Part shown: piece after piece, positions 45,241 through 55,948 of the stretch
Layout of the letters: the number at the start of each line of letters is the position of its first letter
Position numbering within the stretch: position 1 is the first letter of the stretch
NCBI GenBank assembly: GCA_002287215.1
Contig: LMVO01000002.1
Location: 1-64,000 of the forward strand
Direction: 5' to 3'
Source: Methanocorpusculum parvum
GTDB lineage: Archaea > Halobacteriota > Methanomicrobia > Methanomicrobiales > Methanocorpusculaceae
DNA length: 64,000 nucleotides
Program-made: the position numbers and the translations under genes
Notes under the pieces: generated by a model
What the model was told of the DNA's origin: nothing
Databases searched by the model: none
What the model saw: the letters and a program-made list of their open reading frames with translations, nothing else

Positions 45241-46992
45241 TCACATAAGCTCGCCTGAATTAAGATCGTTTTCTGTCTGCTCTTTTTTGATTCTTCTGAC
45301 TTCAGAGAGAATACGCTCTAGTATCTCCTTATCTGACGGGACAGATGAGTCGAGAATTTTTCTTACGTGAATGGGGATCCCGTCCATCCGGTATGCAGTA
45401 CCTTCTGCATCGACTCCGATAACAGAGCCGGGAAGCTGGATCTTTGCAAAGGGCGTGGTCAAAGACACGTACGGATCAAGAACGATAGTATGTATTTTCC
45501 CCAGCCGTTCGATGCTTGTTCGCGGGAAGTGTGCGCCGATATCTGTAGAAACGACAAGACAGCAGTCGACTTCATTGCGTTCCAGGAGATCGATCCCGCT
45601 CGTTTCACCGGGATTGTAATATGCAATACCGCGTGAGTAGTCGATGGCAAACGGATATCCGGTTGTCAGTGAGAAGATATGGCAGGTTCCGTCAACATTC
45701 CAGTGACCTTTGAGTGGAGACAGGGCATATTTGGTGTGACGGCTCAGTTCATCGATGAGTTCTATACCGGCACGGACATTTTTGTATTTGCCTCTTGAAT
45801 GAGTGAGACCAACACCGGTGAAGAAGATCCCAAACTGCGCACTTAGAAGGATGTCGCCAAGTCTGAGAAGCTGGCCCTTCTCGACCCCGCCGATTTCATC
45901 CGGAAGAATATCGCCTTTTCCAGAAACGATTGCCCGAAGAGCGTTGAATATGGCAAAGTCGCTGCCCGGTTTTATTTTGAGAAAAACATCCGCCAGTTTT
46001 GCCGTCTCTGATTCGCGTATATCCACCACGATTATGGTCCGGTCCTCTCTCCCCTCTTTTCTGAAGTAGCCGGTCGTATAGGTAGTATAACGCGACATAT
46101 GCCGCGGATGGGCTACCTGCGGATTGCACGCCCAGTAGACCACTACATCAGCTCTGTTTTTGACCTGACCAAGGGTGCATCCCGGATGACCCACCTCCTG
46201 GATCGCAAGGACCGTGGGTCCGTGGCACTCGGAAGAACAGTTGTCTATCACCCCGCCCACCTCTTCAGCAAGTTCGATCCCTACCTGCATTGCTTCGGCC
46301 GAGGTGCTGCTCCAGCCGTATAAAAGCGGCCTCTTTGCGCGGGCAAGGCAGAGAGCGGTTTTAGTTATCGCTTCATCATAATCAGTGTACCGCCAGGTAT
46401 CCCCCTCACGGACAGCAGGGGACAGCAGCCGGCCGGCTGCTTTGAACTTCTCAGCAGAAAGCGTACATCCGTTTACGACTTCAGTCACCTTGCCGTTGGA
46501 AAAATGAATCTCCAGATCATCACATACGCATCCGCACATCGGACAGACAGCATGCTGGACGACGACCTCTCCGTCAGGACAGCCGGGAACTTTATCGGCA
46601 GTTGGAAGATCGAAGGGCACTCCGCCAAGCTCGGTCATAAGATCCGTAGCAGAGACAGAAGTATCTGTCGTGGATGAAACATCGACAGTTATCCCTTTAA
46701 AATCAGGCGCCCCGGTTGAATGGGTGTTTCCCGTCAGCAGCGCATTACAGTAAGGACCAAGCGGCATATAGATGATCCCTCTTGGCGTTTCAGGCGATTG
46801 GATAGCGGTAAAAACGACGGATGAGACTGGAGAAGACACGAGGACCGTCTCGCCATTTTCGATGTCAAGGTCCATCATGTCCATGGGATGCAGATAACAG
46901 ACCGACGTACTCCTTGAGTAACACTCCGCCTCTTTGTGGTAGAGGGCTTTTCCTTGTTCGATCGTTCGGCCGCTGCTCATCAGCATTTTCAT
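45241..46992 (-). CDS. fmdB: Formylmethanofuran dehydrogenase, subunits D and B fused
   Basis: 583 residues with two subunits in one chain. Residues 1-130 are a subunit D-type molybdopterin-binding barrel (SGRTIEQGKALYHKE, then PLGPYCNALL and NTHSTGAPDFKG). From about residue 145 subunit B begins with the cluster motif HAVCPMCGCVCDDLE, followed by CSSECHGPT, where the cysteine matches the metal-ligand position of FwdB; there is no in-frame TGA, so it is the cysteine rather than selenocysteine form. The enzyme reduces CO2 to formylmethanofuran, the first step of methanogenesis. Subunits A, C and F are not encoded nearby. GAGAGGT 8 bp before ATG 46992 supports the start. Tungsten or molybdenum use cannot be told. 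Confidence 0.88.
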   Translation of the reverse strand: MKMLMSSGRTIEQGKALYHKEAECYSRSTSVCYLHPMDMMDLDIENGETVLVSSPVSSVVFTAIQSPETPRGIIYMPLGPYCNALLTGNTHSTGAPDFKGITVDVSSTTDTSVSATDLMTELGGVPFDLPTADKVPGCPDGEVVVQHAVCPMCGCVCDDLEIHFSNGKVTEVVNGCTLSAEKFKAAGRLLSPAVREGDTWRYTDYDEAITKTALCLARAKRPLLYGWSSTSAEAMQVGIELAEEVGGVIDNCSSECHGPTVLAIQEVGHPGCTLGQVKNRADVVVYWACNPQVAHPRHMSRYTTYTTGYFRKEGREDRTIIVVDIRESETAKLADVFLKIKPGSDFAIFNALRAIVSGKGDILPDEIGGVEKGQLLRLGDILLSAQFGIFFTGVGLTHSRGKYKNVRAGIELIDELSRHTKYALSPLKGHWNVDGTCHIFSLTTGYPFAIDYSRGIAYYNPGETSGIDLLERNEVDCCLVVSTDIGAHFPRTSIERLGKIHTIVLDPYVSLTTPFAKIQLPGSVIGVDAEGTAYRMDGIPIHVRKILDSSVPSDKEILERILSEVRRIKKEQTENDLNSGELM

Positions 46993-47055
46993 GACATTGT
47001 ACCTCTCGTCTCTCTACTTTAAGTAGTCCCCTCTAGTTAATATATTCATTTGTGA

Positions 47056-48315
47056 TTACCCGGATTTCGCGTTAGCCAGCATCAGTTTGATCCGGTTCTC
47101 CTGATTGATCCGTGTTGCCCCCGGATCATAATCGACAGCAACAATATTAGAATCCGGAAAATCGACTTTCAGTCTTCTCATCATGCCCTTCCCGACCACA
47201 TGGTTCGGCAGACAGCCAAAAGGCTGCGTGCAGACAATGTTCGGAGTTCCCGAGTGGATCAGTTCCAGCATTTCGGCAGTGAGAAGCCAGCCCTCCCCCA
47301 TTTTGTTTCCGTATCCGAGATATCCTTTGATGACGTTTTGCAAATCAGCAAACGTTCCCATCGCACGAAACGTACCTTCCTCTCTGATCACGCCGATCAT
47401 GATCTTCTGACAGCTCTCGATGTATCTCTGGGCAACACCGATCGCGAATTTTTTCAGTCTGCTGCCGCCGTACAGATCCACGTCAACAGACCGGTTGTTG
47501 AATTTGAACAGCATGAAGTCAGTAATGCCCGGAACGATGACTTCCACTCCTTCGTTGAGAAGGAAATCCTCCAGATTATTGTTTCCAAGCGGAGCATACT
47601 TGATATAGATCTCCCCGACGATCCCGACCCTGATCTTCTTTTCCGTGCTGCGCGGAATCGCTGCAAAGTCGCGGGTAATCTTTTCCATATATCGTTTCAT
47701 CTGCCCGCGGCTCATACCCTTTCCATGAACGAAAAGATCGACGAGATCATCGGTCCATCGTGAGATCAGGGTGTCGGTCGCTCCCTTCTCCAGCTCATAG
47801 GGTCTGCACTGATTTCCGAGATGGACCAGGAGATCCCCATACATCATACCATAGATCATCCGGCGGCCGACCGATACAGGGATCTTAAATCCGGGATTTT
47901 CCTCCAGACCGGAAAGGTTGATCGAGATCACCGGAATGTACTCGAGACCTGCTTTCTTCAGAGCTTTTCTGAGAAGATGAATATAGTTTGAGGCCCGGCA
48001 TCCTCCTCCGGTCTGGCTGATAAGGAGGGCCACTTTGTGGGGATCATATCTTCCGCTTTGGACCGCTTCGATCAGCTGACCAATGACAAGAAGGGCCGGA
48101 TAACAGGTGTCATTGTGGACATACTTTAATCCGGTCTCCACGATTTTCCGGTCAGTTGAGGTGAGGATCTCGATCGTATATCCTTCGAGTTCGATGATCC
48201 TCTTCAAAAGATGGAACATCACCGGAAGCATCTGGGGCATGAGGATCGTGTATTCGCGCTTCATTTCCTCGGTGAAGAGGAGACGCCCGGTCTCATCATA
48301 CATCAGTTCTGCCAT
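47056..48315 (-). CDS. 2-hydroxyacyl-CoA dehydratase-type protein
   Basis: A 419-residue protein related to the substrate-binding/dehydratase half of the large CoA-dehydratase activase family. It has cysteines in HNDTCYPALLVIGQ, SQTGGGCRASNY, NQCRPYE and QPFGCLPNHVVGKGMM, which probably bind iron-sulfur clusters. In many bacteria this region is fused to the activase; here the two are separate, with only a 1-bp gap. No substrate can be assigned. It follows the activase in a two-gene operon. Confidence 0.82.
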   Translation of the reverse strand: MAELMYDETGRLLFTEEMKREYTILMPQMLPVMFHLLKRIIELEGYTIEILTSTDRKIVETGLKYVHNDTCYPALLVIGQLIEAVQSGRYDPHKVALLISQTGGGCRASNYIHLLRKALKKAGLEYIPVISINLSGLEENPGFKIPVSVGRRMIYGMMYGDLLVHLGNQCRPYELEKGATDTLISRWTDDLVDLFVHGKGMSRGQMKRYMEKITRDFAAIPRSTEKKIRVGIVGEIYIKYAPLGNNNLEDFLLNEGVEVIVPGITDFMLFKFNNRSVDVDLYGGSRLKKFAIGVAQRYIESCQKIMIGVIREEGTFRAMGTFADLQNVIKGYLGYGNKMGEGWLLTAEMLELIHSGTPNIVCTQPFGCLPNHVVGKGMMRRLKVDFPDSNIVAVDYDPGATRINQENRIKLMLANAKSG

Positions 48316-48316
48316 G

Positions 48317-51262
48317 TTATTTCCTCTCCCGCGCTTCTACTGCCGCGATCAGACTGCGGAGCCGGATCTTGACAGCGCCGAGATTCGTGATCTCGTCGAT
48401 TTTGATCTGGGTATAGAGTTTTCCGCCGGCTTCAAGTATATCTCTGGTCTCATCCGTCGTGATCGCATCGATCCCGCATCCGAATGAAACCAGCTGGATG
48501 AGTTCCATATCTGCCTGCGTGCAGACATATCTGGCGGCAGAGTAGAGTCTTGACTGATAGGTCCACTGATTCAGTACTTTTCTGGGTTGTTTTTCCACAA
48601 GATGGGAGATTGAGTCCTCGCTTATGAGCACAAATCCATAGGAAACGGCCAGTTCATCTATTCCGTGTCCGATCTCCGGATCTATATGATAGGGCCTGCC
48701 CGCCATAACAAGGATTTTATGGCCGTTAACTCTCGCGAACCTGATATATTCCTCGCCTTTTGCACGGATCTCGTCTTTATATTTCTCATAAGCCTCATAC
48801 GCAGAAAGTGCCGCCGCCTTCGTTTCACGTTCCGGGATCCCGAACTCTTTTTTGAAGTAGGCGGCGGCCCGCTTGGCAAAATCTTTGGGTCTGTGCAGAC
48901 CGAAGTAAGGATCCAAAAATCTGACGTTTGCTAACTCGGAGATGTTTGCTGCGAGAAGTTCCGGGTAGTAGGCGACGACCGGGCAGTTGAAGTGGTTGTC
49001 TCCCGCTCCTTCATCGAAGTTGTAAGGCAGACAGGGGTAGAAGATCGTGTCGACACCGTCATTTATCAGGGAGATGACATGGCCGTGCATCAGTTTTGCC
49101 GGATAGCAGACAGTGTCCGAAGGGATAGTGTGCTGCCCGAGCCGGTAGACGGCGCGGGATGATTCCGGCGACTGGATCACTTCAAATCCGAGTTTTGTAA
49201 AGAACGCATGCCAGAACGCAAGGTTTTCGAACATGTTGAGTCCAAACGGTATCCCGATCTTCCCGCGTGGTCCGGGAACTCCGGTGAGAGAACGAAGCTT
49301 GTCGTACTTCCATTTCGCCAGATTCGGGAGGTCGGTTTTCTGTTTTCCAAGAGGTCTGCTGCATCTGTTTCCTGAGACGAACCTGCGTCCGTTATCGAAG
49401 GTGTTCACAGTAAGACTGCAGTGATTCGTACAAAGACCGCAGGTTATGGGGCGGGCTTTGTGAGTGAAACTTTCGAGCTGTTCCCGGGTAAGGAGGGCTG
49501 AATTTTTCAGCTCAGCATCCTTTGCAAACAGCGCTGCGCCATACGCTCCCGATATCCCGGCAATGACCGGCCGGGTGACCTCACGCTCGAGTTCCTGTTC
49601 AAAACTCCGGAGAACAGCATCGTTCTTGAACGTCCCTCCCTGAACGACGATATGTTTGCCCAGATCATCGGCGCTGGCTGCGCGGATAACTTTGTAGACG
49701 GCATTTTTCACGATAGAGATGGACAGTCCGGCCGAGATCTCAGCGACCGTGGCTCCGTCACGCTGTGACTGTTTGACCGATGAGTTCATGAAAACCGTGC
49801 ATCGCGACCCGAGATTCACCGGATGCTGGACAAACAGACCGAGTCTGGAAAACTCCTCGATCTCGTAGCCGAGAGCGCGGGCAAACGTTTCGATAAACGA
49901 GCCGCATCCTGACGAACATGCTTCGTTGAGAAAAATACTGTCGACAGCCCCGTTTCGGATCTTGAAACACTTCATGTCCTGACCGCCGATATCAATGATG
50001 AAGTCCACGTCCGGGTTGAAGTGCCTGGCCGCACGGTAATGAGCTATCGTCTCAACAAGCCCGATGTCCATATCGAATGCGTTCCTGATGAGATCTTCGC
50101 CATATCCTGTTACAGCGCTTCCCCGTATTTTGATCCTGTCCTCTGCAAGACCATAGATCTTCTTCAGCTCTGCAAGCACGATACCGACAGGATTTCCCTG
50201 ATTCGAGCCGTAGTACGAGTAGAGGATCCCGCAGTTTTCATCGATCAGAACGAGTTTGGTGGTAGTGCTCCCCGCATCCACCCCAAGCCATGCATCCCCT
50301 GAATACCGGGTTATGTCTGTCTTTGGCGGCTCATTGCTGTTGTGCCGTCTTACGAATACGTCATACTCTTCCTGCGTGGTAAACAGCGGGGGCATGGGAT
50401 TTGTGTGCGTCGTGTCATCGACGCTTTCTTCGATCCTCTTCTGGATGTCGGAAAGTTCGAAGATATCGTATCCGTCAGTCGAGAGGGCTGCTCCGAGGGC
50501 TGCGAAACAGTCGCCGTTTTCCGGAAAGACGGCATGGTTCTCGTCCAGATGCAGGGTCTCGGTGAATCGTGTTCTCAGTCCTTTAAAATAATACAGCGGT
50601 CCGCCGAGGAACACGACCGTCTCGCCCAGACTTCTTCCCTGCGTGAGGCCGGCGATCGTCTGGTCGACGACCGCCTGATAGATGGATGCCGCCACATCCT
50701 CTTTTCGTCCGCCCTGATTGAGGATCGGCTGGATGTCAGTTTTTGCAAAAACACCGCAGCGCGAAGCGATCGGATAGATCTTTTCGAAATGCTGTGAGAG
50801 TTCATCGAGTTCTTCGACGGTCACGTTCAGCAGTGTTGCCATCTGATCGATGAAGGCTCCCGTTCCGCCTGCGCAGCTCCCGTTCATCCGCTCCTCAAGG
50901 CTGCCCTTAAAGAAAATAATTTTTGCATCTTCTCCGCCGAGTTCGATGACGGAATCGGTTTTTGGAAAGTAGGTTTTAACCGCCTTTGCTGTGGCAAAAA
51001 CCTCCTGGATAAACGGCAGCTCTGCTGATTTAGCAACACCAAGACCCGCGGAGCCCGTGATCAGGATCCTCGCCTTTCTTTCATCCAGAACATTTGCTGC
51101 TCTCTTCAGCAGTTCTCCGGTTTTTTCCCTGACTTTGGAGAAGTGACGTTCATAAGCCCGATAAAGTATGGTATCTGTTTCGTCCAGCACGATGACTTTG
51201 ACGGTGGTCGAGCCGATGTCGATGCCGATTTTTACTATCGAGATGTTTACAGGCTCCGTCAT
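48317..51262 (-). CDS. Two-headed acyl-CoA dehydratase activase (BadFG/HgdC type)
   Basis: 981 residues with two ASKHA ATPase domains. Domain one has [11 protein letters not shown] (residues 13-23), [24 protein letters not shown] and [10 protein letters not shown]; domain two begins [12 protein letters not shown] near residue 328, then [17 protein letters not shown] and GSRCTVF. The cysteines are those bridging a 4Fe-4S cluster in HgdC-like activases. A third section from about residue 630 has [12 protein letters not shown] and a DUF2229-type fold. Such proteins use ATP to drive low-potential electron transfer to a partner, here presumably the adjacent dehydratase-type protein. The reaction in methanogens is unknown. 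Confidence 0.87.
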   Translation of the reverse strand: MTEPVNISIVKIGIDIGSTTVKVIVLDETDTILYRAYERHFSKVREKTGELLKRAANVLDERKARILITGSAGLGVAKSAELPFIQEVFATAKAVKTYFPKTDSVIELGGEDAKIIFFKGSLEERMNGSCAGGTGAFIDQMATLLNVTVEELDELSQHFEKIYPIASRCGVFAKTDIQPILNQGGRKEDVAASIYQAVVDQTIAGLTQGRSLGETVVFLGGPLYYFKGLRTRFTETLHLDENHAVFPENGDCFAALGAALSTDGYDIFELSDIQKRIEESVDDTTHTNPMPPLFTTQEEYDVFVRRHNSNEPPKTDITRYSGDAWLGVDAGSTTTKLVLIDENCGILYSYYGSNQGNPVGIVLAELKKIYGLAEDRIKIRGSAVTGYGEDLIRNAFDMDIGLVETIAHYRAARHFNPDVDFIIDIGGQDMKCFKIRNGAVDSIFLNEACSSGCGSFIETFARALGYEIEEFSRLGLFVQHPVNLGSRCTVFMNSSVKQSQRDGATVAEISAGLSISIVKNAVYKVIRAASADDLGKHIVVQGGTFKNDAVLRSFEQELEREVTRPVIAGISGAYGAALFAKDAELKNSALLTREQLESFTHKARPITCGLCTNHCSLTVNTFDNGRRFVSGNRCSRPLGKQKTDLPNLAKWKYDKLRSLTGVPGPRGKIGIPFGLNMFENLAFWHAFFTKLGFEVIQSPESSRAVYRLGQHTIPSDTVCYPAKLMHGHVISLINDGVDTIFYPCLPYNFDEGAGDNHFNCPVVAYYPELLAANISELANVRFLDPYFGLHRPKDFAKRAAAYFKKEFGIPERETKAAALSAYEAYEKYKDEIRAKGEEYIRFARVNGHKILVMAGRPYHIDPEIGHGIDELAVSYGFVLISEDSISHLVEKQPRKVLNQWTYQSRLYSAARYVCTQADMELIQLVSFGCGIDAITTDETRDILEAGGKLYTQIKIDEITNLGAVKIRLRSLIAAVEARERK

Positions 51263-51392
51263 TTATGGAAACAGTATTGGTCCGGCTTTTCAATATATCT
51301 TGCGGGATACATCCGCAGACTCCCGCCCTGCGCGTGTGGAACGTGGGATTAATACTCTCACGGACCTAATACTAACTACTTCAGGTGAATAT

Positions 51393-52826
51393 ATGGCAGA
51401 AGAAACCGGGGCACTCCCCTCCCGCAGCGATTTTAGCGCATGGTACAACGAAGTTATCCGTCGAGCGGACATTATGGACGTCAGATATCCGGTCAAAGGA
51501 CTGTATGTCTGGTATCCGTTTGGGTTTGCGCTTCGCAATCATACCTACACGCTTCTTCGCAGTTTGCTGAACAGAGATCATGAAGAGACGCTCTTCCCCC
51601 TCCTGATCCCGGAAACCGAGTTCATGAAAGAGGCGGAACACATCAAAGGATTTGAGGACGAAGTCTACTGGGTCACCCACGGCGGTCTCTCGCCTCTTGA
51701 TGTGAAGCTTGCTCTGCGCCCGACCAGTGAAACGGCCATCTACCCGATGTATGCTCTCTGGGTCCGTTCCCACGCCGATCTGCCGTTAAAGCTCTATCAG
51801 GTCGTCAATACCTTCCGCTATGAAACAAAACACACCCGTCCTCTGATCCGCCTTCGGGAGATCACCTCTTTCATGGAGTCGCACACGGTCCATACCGACT
51901 GGGACGATGCGAATAAGCAGGTCGAGTATGAACTGGGCCTCGCTTCAGAGTTCTACCGTGAGCTCGGCGTTCCGATCATCATCTCCCGCCGTCCGGACTG
52001 GGACAAGTTCCCCGGAGCTGACTTTACGATGGCGATCGACGCCGTCATGCCCGATGGACGGACTCTTCAGATCGGTACCGTCCACCATCTCGGGGACCAC
52101 TTCTCCACGACCTACAACATCACCTACGAGGACGTGAACGGCGAACAGAAACTCGCCTCGCAGACCTGCTTCGGCATCTCCGAGCGATGCATCGCCGCTA
52201 TCATCGCAGTTCACGGTGACGACAAAGGCCTGGTCCTTCCGGCAACCGTTGCCCCGACCCAGGTCGTTATCATTCCGATCATCGTTGGAAAACGCGGAGA
52301 AGAGATCATGGCCGCGGTGGAAAAACTCGAGAGCGAACTGAAAGCTGCCGGTCTCCGCGTGAAAACGGATGCACGCGACATGCGCCCGGGCGCCAAGTAT
52401 TATCACTGGGAGCTTCACGGCGTTCCCCTCAGAGTCGAACTCGGTCCGCGCGATCTTGACAACAGCCAGCTTGTCTGTGCGAACAGACTTGGCATCAAGA
52501 CCACGATCCCCCGGGAGAATGCCGCTGAATCCGTGAAACGCCTGCTTGACGAGGCACATGATCAGATCCTTGACAAAGCCGAAGAACACCTGAGCAGTCA
52601 CCTTAAGACGGTCACTACCGTTGAAGCGTGTAATGAGATGCTTGAAGAGAACATCGTCGTTGTCCACTGGTGCGGTGAGAAAGCCTGCGCTGATAAGCTC
52701 GAAGAACTCACCAACTCCTCCCTTCTCGGGACCGGGGTTCGCAGCAAATATGTCGTTGATGACGACGGCCCGTGTATCATCTGCGGAAAAGCAGGCAAAA
52801 CCGCTCTCGTCGGCAGATCATACTAA
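51393..52826 (+). CDS. proS: Prolyl-tRNA synthetase, archaeal/eukaryotic type
   Basis: A 477-residue class II synthetase. Motif 2 is [20 protein letters not shown], and the motif 3 region includes [23 protein letters not shown] is the conserved substrate loop. The C-terminal zinc-binding-type domain with [20 protein letters not shown] and [17 protein letters not shown] marks the archaeal class, without the bacterial editing insertion. ATG 51393 has AGGTGA immediately upstream, and the longer frame to 51168 overlaps the divergent activase gene. Confidence 0.95.
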   Translation: MAEETGALPSRSDFSAWYNEVIRRADIMDVRYPVKGLYVWYPFGFALRNHTYTLLRSLLNRDHEETLFPLLIPETEFMKEAEHIKGFEDEVYWVTHGGLSPLDVKLALRPTSETAIYPMYALWVRSHADLPLKLYQVVNTFRYETKHTRPLIRLREITSFMESHTVHTDWDDANKQVEYELGLASEFYRELGVPIIISRRPDWDKFPGADFTMAIDAVMPDGRTLQIGTVHHLGDHFSTTYNITYEDVNGEQKLASQTCFGISERCIAAIIAVHGDDKGLVLPATVAPTQVVIIPIIVGKRGEEIMAAVEKLESELKAAGLRVKTDARDMRPGAKYYHWELHGVPLRVELGPRDLDNSQLVCANRLGIKTTIPRENAAESVKRLLDEAHDQILDKAEEHLSSHLKTVTTVEACNEMLEENIVVVHWCGEKACADKLEELTNSSLLGTGVRSKYVVDDDGPCIICGKAGKTALVGRSY

Positions 52827-52876
52827 ACATATCATACATCAGTATCAAAAACATCCATATAAAAACAGAGGATATC

Positions 52877-53401
52877 ATGCAAAACAACGATACATATTCC
52901 AAATCAAAAACAGAAAAACCGGGGTCCGCCATGCCGATAGATGAAATGCATGAACTTGACCGGACCCTCGGATTCAAAGAACGACGATATATCGAAGAGC
53001 TCCGCATCCTGACGAAATCGACCGCGATCGACTGTATCATCGATGACCGGTTCGAGCGGATCATCTATGTCATCCGTCAGGGTGATATGGGGATAGCGAT
53101 CGGAAAAGGCGGAGACAACATTAAAAAGATGTCCCGTGTTCTCGGCAAAAGGATCGAGATGGTCGAGTTCGATGAGGACCGCGAGGTTTTCATAGCAAAT
53201 ATGTTCAAACCGGCTGAGGTCGCTTCCGTTTCATTCGGTGAGCGTGACGAGCCGGTCATGGTCACGGTTCCCGAACGGGGAGATTTCGGCCTTGCTATTG
53301 GAAAAGGCGGTTCAACGATCGAAAAAGCCCGTATCCTGGTCAGAAGGTTTTATGGGAAAGAGGTTGGAGATATCCTTATACCAAACAGAGGAAACGTATG
53401 A
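52877..53401 (+). CDS. NusA-like KH-domain protein
   Basis: A 174-residue protein with two KH-type RNA-binding modules. The first has GMGIAIGKGGDNIKKMSRVLG near residue 75, and the second GLAIGKGGSTIEKARILV near residue 140; both carry the GXXG loop. The arrangement resembles archaeal NusA-like proteins. An N-terminal extension (KTEKPGSAMPIDEMHELDR) is unusual. ATG 52877 has GAGG upstream; the overlap with proS in the longer frame is not needed. It sits next to hisE (ATGA overlap) rather than in the RNA polymerase operon. Confidence 0.82.
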   Translation: MQNNDTYSKSKTEKPGSAMPIDEMHELDRTLGFKERRYIEELRILTKSTAIDCIIDDRFERIIYVIRQGDMGIAIGKGGDNIKKMSRVLGKRIEMVEFDEDREVFIANMFKPAEVASVSFGERDEPVMVTVPERGDFGLAIGKGGSTIEKARILVRRFYGKEVGDILIPNRGNV

Positions 53402-53712
53402 CCGATGCAAAAGTGTTTGATGAGTTATGGCAGGTGATCTGTGAACGTGCGGTCTCTTCCGGCACCGAGAAGTCATATGTCCGCCATCTCCTGTTCCATG
53501 AGAAGGGAATCGACAAGTCTCTCGAGAAAGTCGGCGAAGAGGCCGTTGAATTCATTCTCGCCGCAAAAAACGGTGTTTCGGAGAAGACCGTCGGAGAAGC
53601 GGCCGATCTGATCTTCCATCTGATGGTTGCCCTGAAAGCAGCTGATGTTGATTTCAGCATGGTCGAAGAAGAACTCGCGGTTCGTCGCGCCGGCATGCAT
53701 CTTCACGATTAA
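53398..53712 (+). CDS. hisE: Phosphoribosyl-ATP pyrophosphatase
   Basis: A 104-residue MazG-fold enzyme that removes pyrophosphate in the second step of histidine synthesis. The family pattern is clear: SYVRHLLFHEKGIDKSLEKV, GEEAVEFILAAKN and EAADLIFHLMVAL, with the Mg-binding Glu/Asp residues. It overlaps the KH gene by 4 bp (ATGA). It is separate from hisF and hisI, which are 21 kb away. Confidence 0.93.
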   Translation: MTDAKVFDELWQVICERAVSSGTEKSYVRHLLFHEKGIDKSLEKVGEEAVEFILAAKNGVSEKTVGEAADLIFHLMVALKAADVDFSMVEEELAVRRAGMHLHD

Positions 53713-53783
53713 TCCGGTGAATCTGAGGGTTCTGCGCCGACTCAGACGCAACCCCTATTAACCCGAACCTCCACATAATATAC

Positions 53784-54473
53784 ATGAAACTCTTAGTCAG
53801 CCCAAGCTCAATAGACGAGGCAAAGTACTGCCTTGATGCTGACATTATTGATGTCAAGCGTCCTGCAGAAGGATCGCTTGGCGCTAATTTTCCGTGGGTC
53901 ATCCGCGAGATCAAACGTATGGCCGGTTCAACTCCCGTTTCTGCGGCGATCGGCGATTACCGCCCGACTCCGGGAAACGCTTCACTTGCTGCATACGGCG
54001 CTGCATGCGCCGGAGCTGATTTTGTCAAGATCGGTCTGATGTTCAGTGATAAACAGGCCGCAAAGGAAGTCATTGAAGGGGTCGTCCGTGCTGTCAAAGA
54101 GCCGTTCCCGGAAAAGACCGTCGTCATCGCCGGTTACTCAGACTTTGAACGACTCGGCGCGATCAGTCCTTTTGACATCTCACCGCTCGCAGCAGAGTGC
54201 GGCGCTGATTTTTCCATGATCGATACAGGTATGAAGGACGGCAAAAGCACGTTCGAGTTTATGGACAAGACGGTTCTTTCTGAATTCACCGATCTGAACA
54301 GATCTCTGGGCATCGGGACTGCCCTTGCAGGATCTCTGAAGTTTGCTGACATTCCGGTTCTCAAAGAGATCGATCCGGAGATCATCGGCGTCCGCGGGAT
54401 GGTCTGCGGCGGAGACAGATCGACGATGGTTCAGGAAGAACTCGTGAAAAAAGCGATTCAGATGGTTAGGTAA
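53784..54473 (+). CDS. mfnB: (5-formylfuran-3-yl)methyl phosphate synthase
   Basis: A 229-residue TIM-barrel enzyme (DUF556) that joins two glyceraldehyde 3-phosphate molecules to make the furan ring of methanofuran. Lys25 in DVKRPAEGSLG is the position of the Schiff-base lysine in characterised MfnB, and Lys82 lies in the conserved ADFVKIGL. GVRGMVCGGDR closes the barrel. The gene supports a methanogen host, as methanofuran is the substrate carrier for formylmethanofuran dehydrogenase encoded at 45-47 kb. guaB follows 5 bp later. Confidence 0.94.
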   Translation: MKLLVSPSSIDEAKYCLDADIIDVKRPAEGSLGANFPWVIREIKRMAGSTPVSAAIGDYRPTPGNASLAAYGAACAGADFVKIGLMFSDKQAAKEVIEGVVRAVKEPFPEKTVVIAGYSDFERLGAISPFDISPLAAECGADFSMIDTGMKDGKSTFEFMDKTVLSEFTDLNRSLGIGTALAGSLKFADIPVLKEIDPEIIGVRGMVCGGDRSTMVQEELVKKAIQMVR

Positions 54474-54478
54474 ACAAC

Positions 54479-55948
54479 ATGTTTGGAGAAAAACTCAACA
54501 TCCCTACAGCACTCACCTTCGATGATGTGCTGATTGAACCGGCAGAATCCTGGATAGAGCCAAATGATGTGGACGTTCGATCCAGATTTTCTAAAAACAT
54601 TTCACTCTCCATACCCCTGGTGAGTGCGGCGATGGATACAGTTACCGAAGCAGAAATGGCAATAGCGATGGCACGCGCCGGAGGTATCGGCGTTCTGCAT
54701 AGAAACTGTACGCCGGAAGAAGAGGTCGCCTTCGTCACCCGTGTCAAATCAGCTGACAATGTCATCGAACGTGATGTCAGATACGTGACCCCTGACACGA
54801 CCATTGCTCTAGTTGCAAATCTCATGGACCGTTACTCGATCGGCGGCGTTCCGGTGGTCGGCCCTCACGGAAAACTTCTCGGTATCGTCTCACGCCGTGA
54901 TGTTCGCGGTCTGGTCAATAAAATCGGAACCGAAACGGTTGAGACAATCATGACGCGTAAACCGATCACGGTGAAAGACGATGTCACAGCAGACGACGCC
55001 ATCAATATGATGTACACGAAAAAGGTCGAGCGCCTGCCGGTCGTCGATGACAAAGGCAGACTGACCGGGATCATCACGATGCAGGACCTTCTGGAAAAAC
55101 AGCAGTATCCAAAAGCCAACCGTGACAGGAACGGAAAACTCCGGGTAGCTGCCGCCGTCGGACCTTTCGATATGAACCGTGCACTTCAGCTCTCTGACGC
55201 TGGCGTCGATGCGATCGTTGTGGACTGTGCGCACGGACATAATATGCATGTGGTCCAGGGAGTGAAAGATATCAAAGGTTCCGTCTCCTGTGATGTAGTC
55301 GCCGGAAATATCGCGACCTCAAAGGCTGCCGGGGAACTTGCAGACTTCGTTGACGGCATCAAAGTCGGTATCGGCCCCGGCTCGATCTGCACGACACGTA
55401 TCGTTGCCGGTGTCGGTGTTCCGCAAATATCTGCTATTGCAAATGTATGTGATGTCGCAGATCCCGCAGGCGTTCCGGTCATCGCTGACGGCGGTGTCAA
55501 ATACAGCGGCGATGTGGCCAAAGCAATCGTTGCGGGCGCTTCGTCAGTAATGATGGGAAGCATGTTTGCCGGGACCGATGAGGCGCCTGGCAAGACGATC
55601 ATCGTCAAAGGCAGAAGATACAAACAGTACCGCGGCATGGGGTCTCTTGGCGTCATGACCTCAGGGAACTCAAGCGACCGGTACTTCCAAAAGAAAGGGA
55701 TCGGTTCAACAAAATATGTGCCTGAGGGCGTGGAAGGGGCAACCCCGTATGTCGGTTCTGTGACCGATGTCATCTATCAGACGATCGGGGGGCTCAAATC
55801 CGCGATGGGATACTCCGGAAGCAAGGATATCGAGAGCATGCGGAAAAACGCACGTTTCGTGAAGATCACCTCCGCAGGACTCAAGGAATCCCACCCGCAT
55901 GATATTCTGATCACCGACGAAGCACCCAACTATCGTACCAATCTTTAA
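54479..55948 (+). CDS. guaB: Inosine-5'-monophosphate dehydrogenase
   Basis: A 489-residue enzyme oxidising IMP to XMP in GTP synthesis. Two CBS domains occupy about residues 95-215. The catalytic Cys304 is in GPGSICTTR, the flap has YRGMGSLGVM, and ADGGVKYSGDV and GSMFAGTDE are the phosphate-binding elements. It begins 5 bp after mfnB. The stop codon lies in the loop of a terminator-like hairpin. Confidence 0.95.
   Translation: MFGEKLNIPTALTFDDVLIEPAESWIEPNDVDVRSRFSKNISLSIPLVSAAMDTVTEAEMAIAMARAGGIGVLHRNCTPEEEVAFVTRVKSADNVIERDVRYVTPDTTIALVANLMDRYSIGGVPVVGPHGKLLGIVSRRDVRGLVNKIGTETVETIMTRKPITVKDDVTADDAINMMYTKKVERLPVVDDKGRLTGIITMQDLLEKQQYPKANRDRNGKLRVAAAVGPFDMNRALQLSDAGVDAIVVDCAHGHNMHVVQGVKDIKGSVSCDVVAGNIATSKAAGELADFVDGIKVGIGPGSICTTRIVAGVGVPQISAIANVCDVADPAGVPVIADGGVKYSGDVAKAIVAGASSVMMGSMFAGTDEAPGKTIIVKGRRYKQYRGMGSLGVMTSGNSSDRYFQKKGIGSTKYVPEGVEGATPYVGSVTDVIYQTIGGLKSAMGYSGSKDIESMRKNARFVKITSAGLKESHPHDILITDEAPNYRTNL

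Noticed and set aside
46700-46992. Selenocysteine in the formylmethanofuran dehydrogenase
   Set aside because: The predicted metal-ligand position (CHGP) is encoded by a cysteine codon and there is no in-frame TGA.
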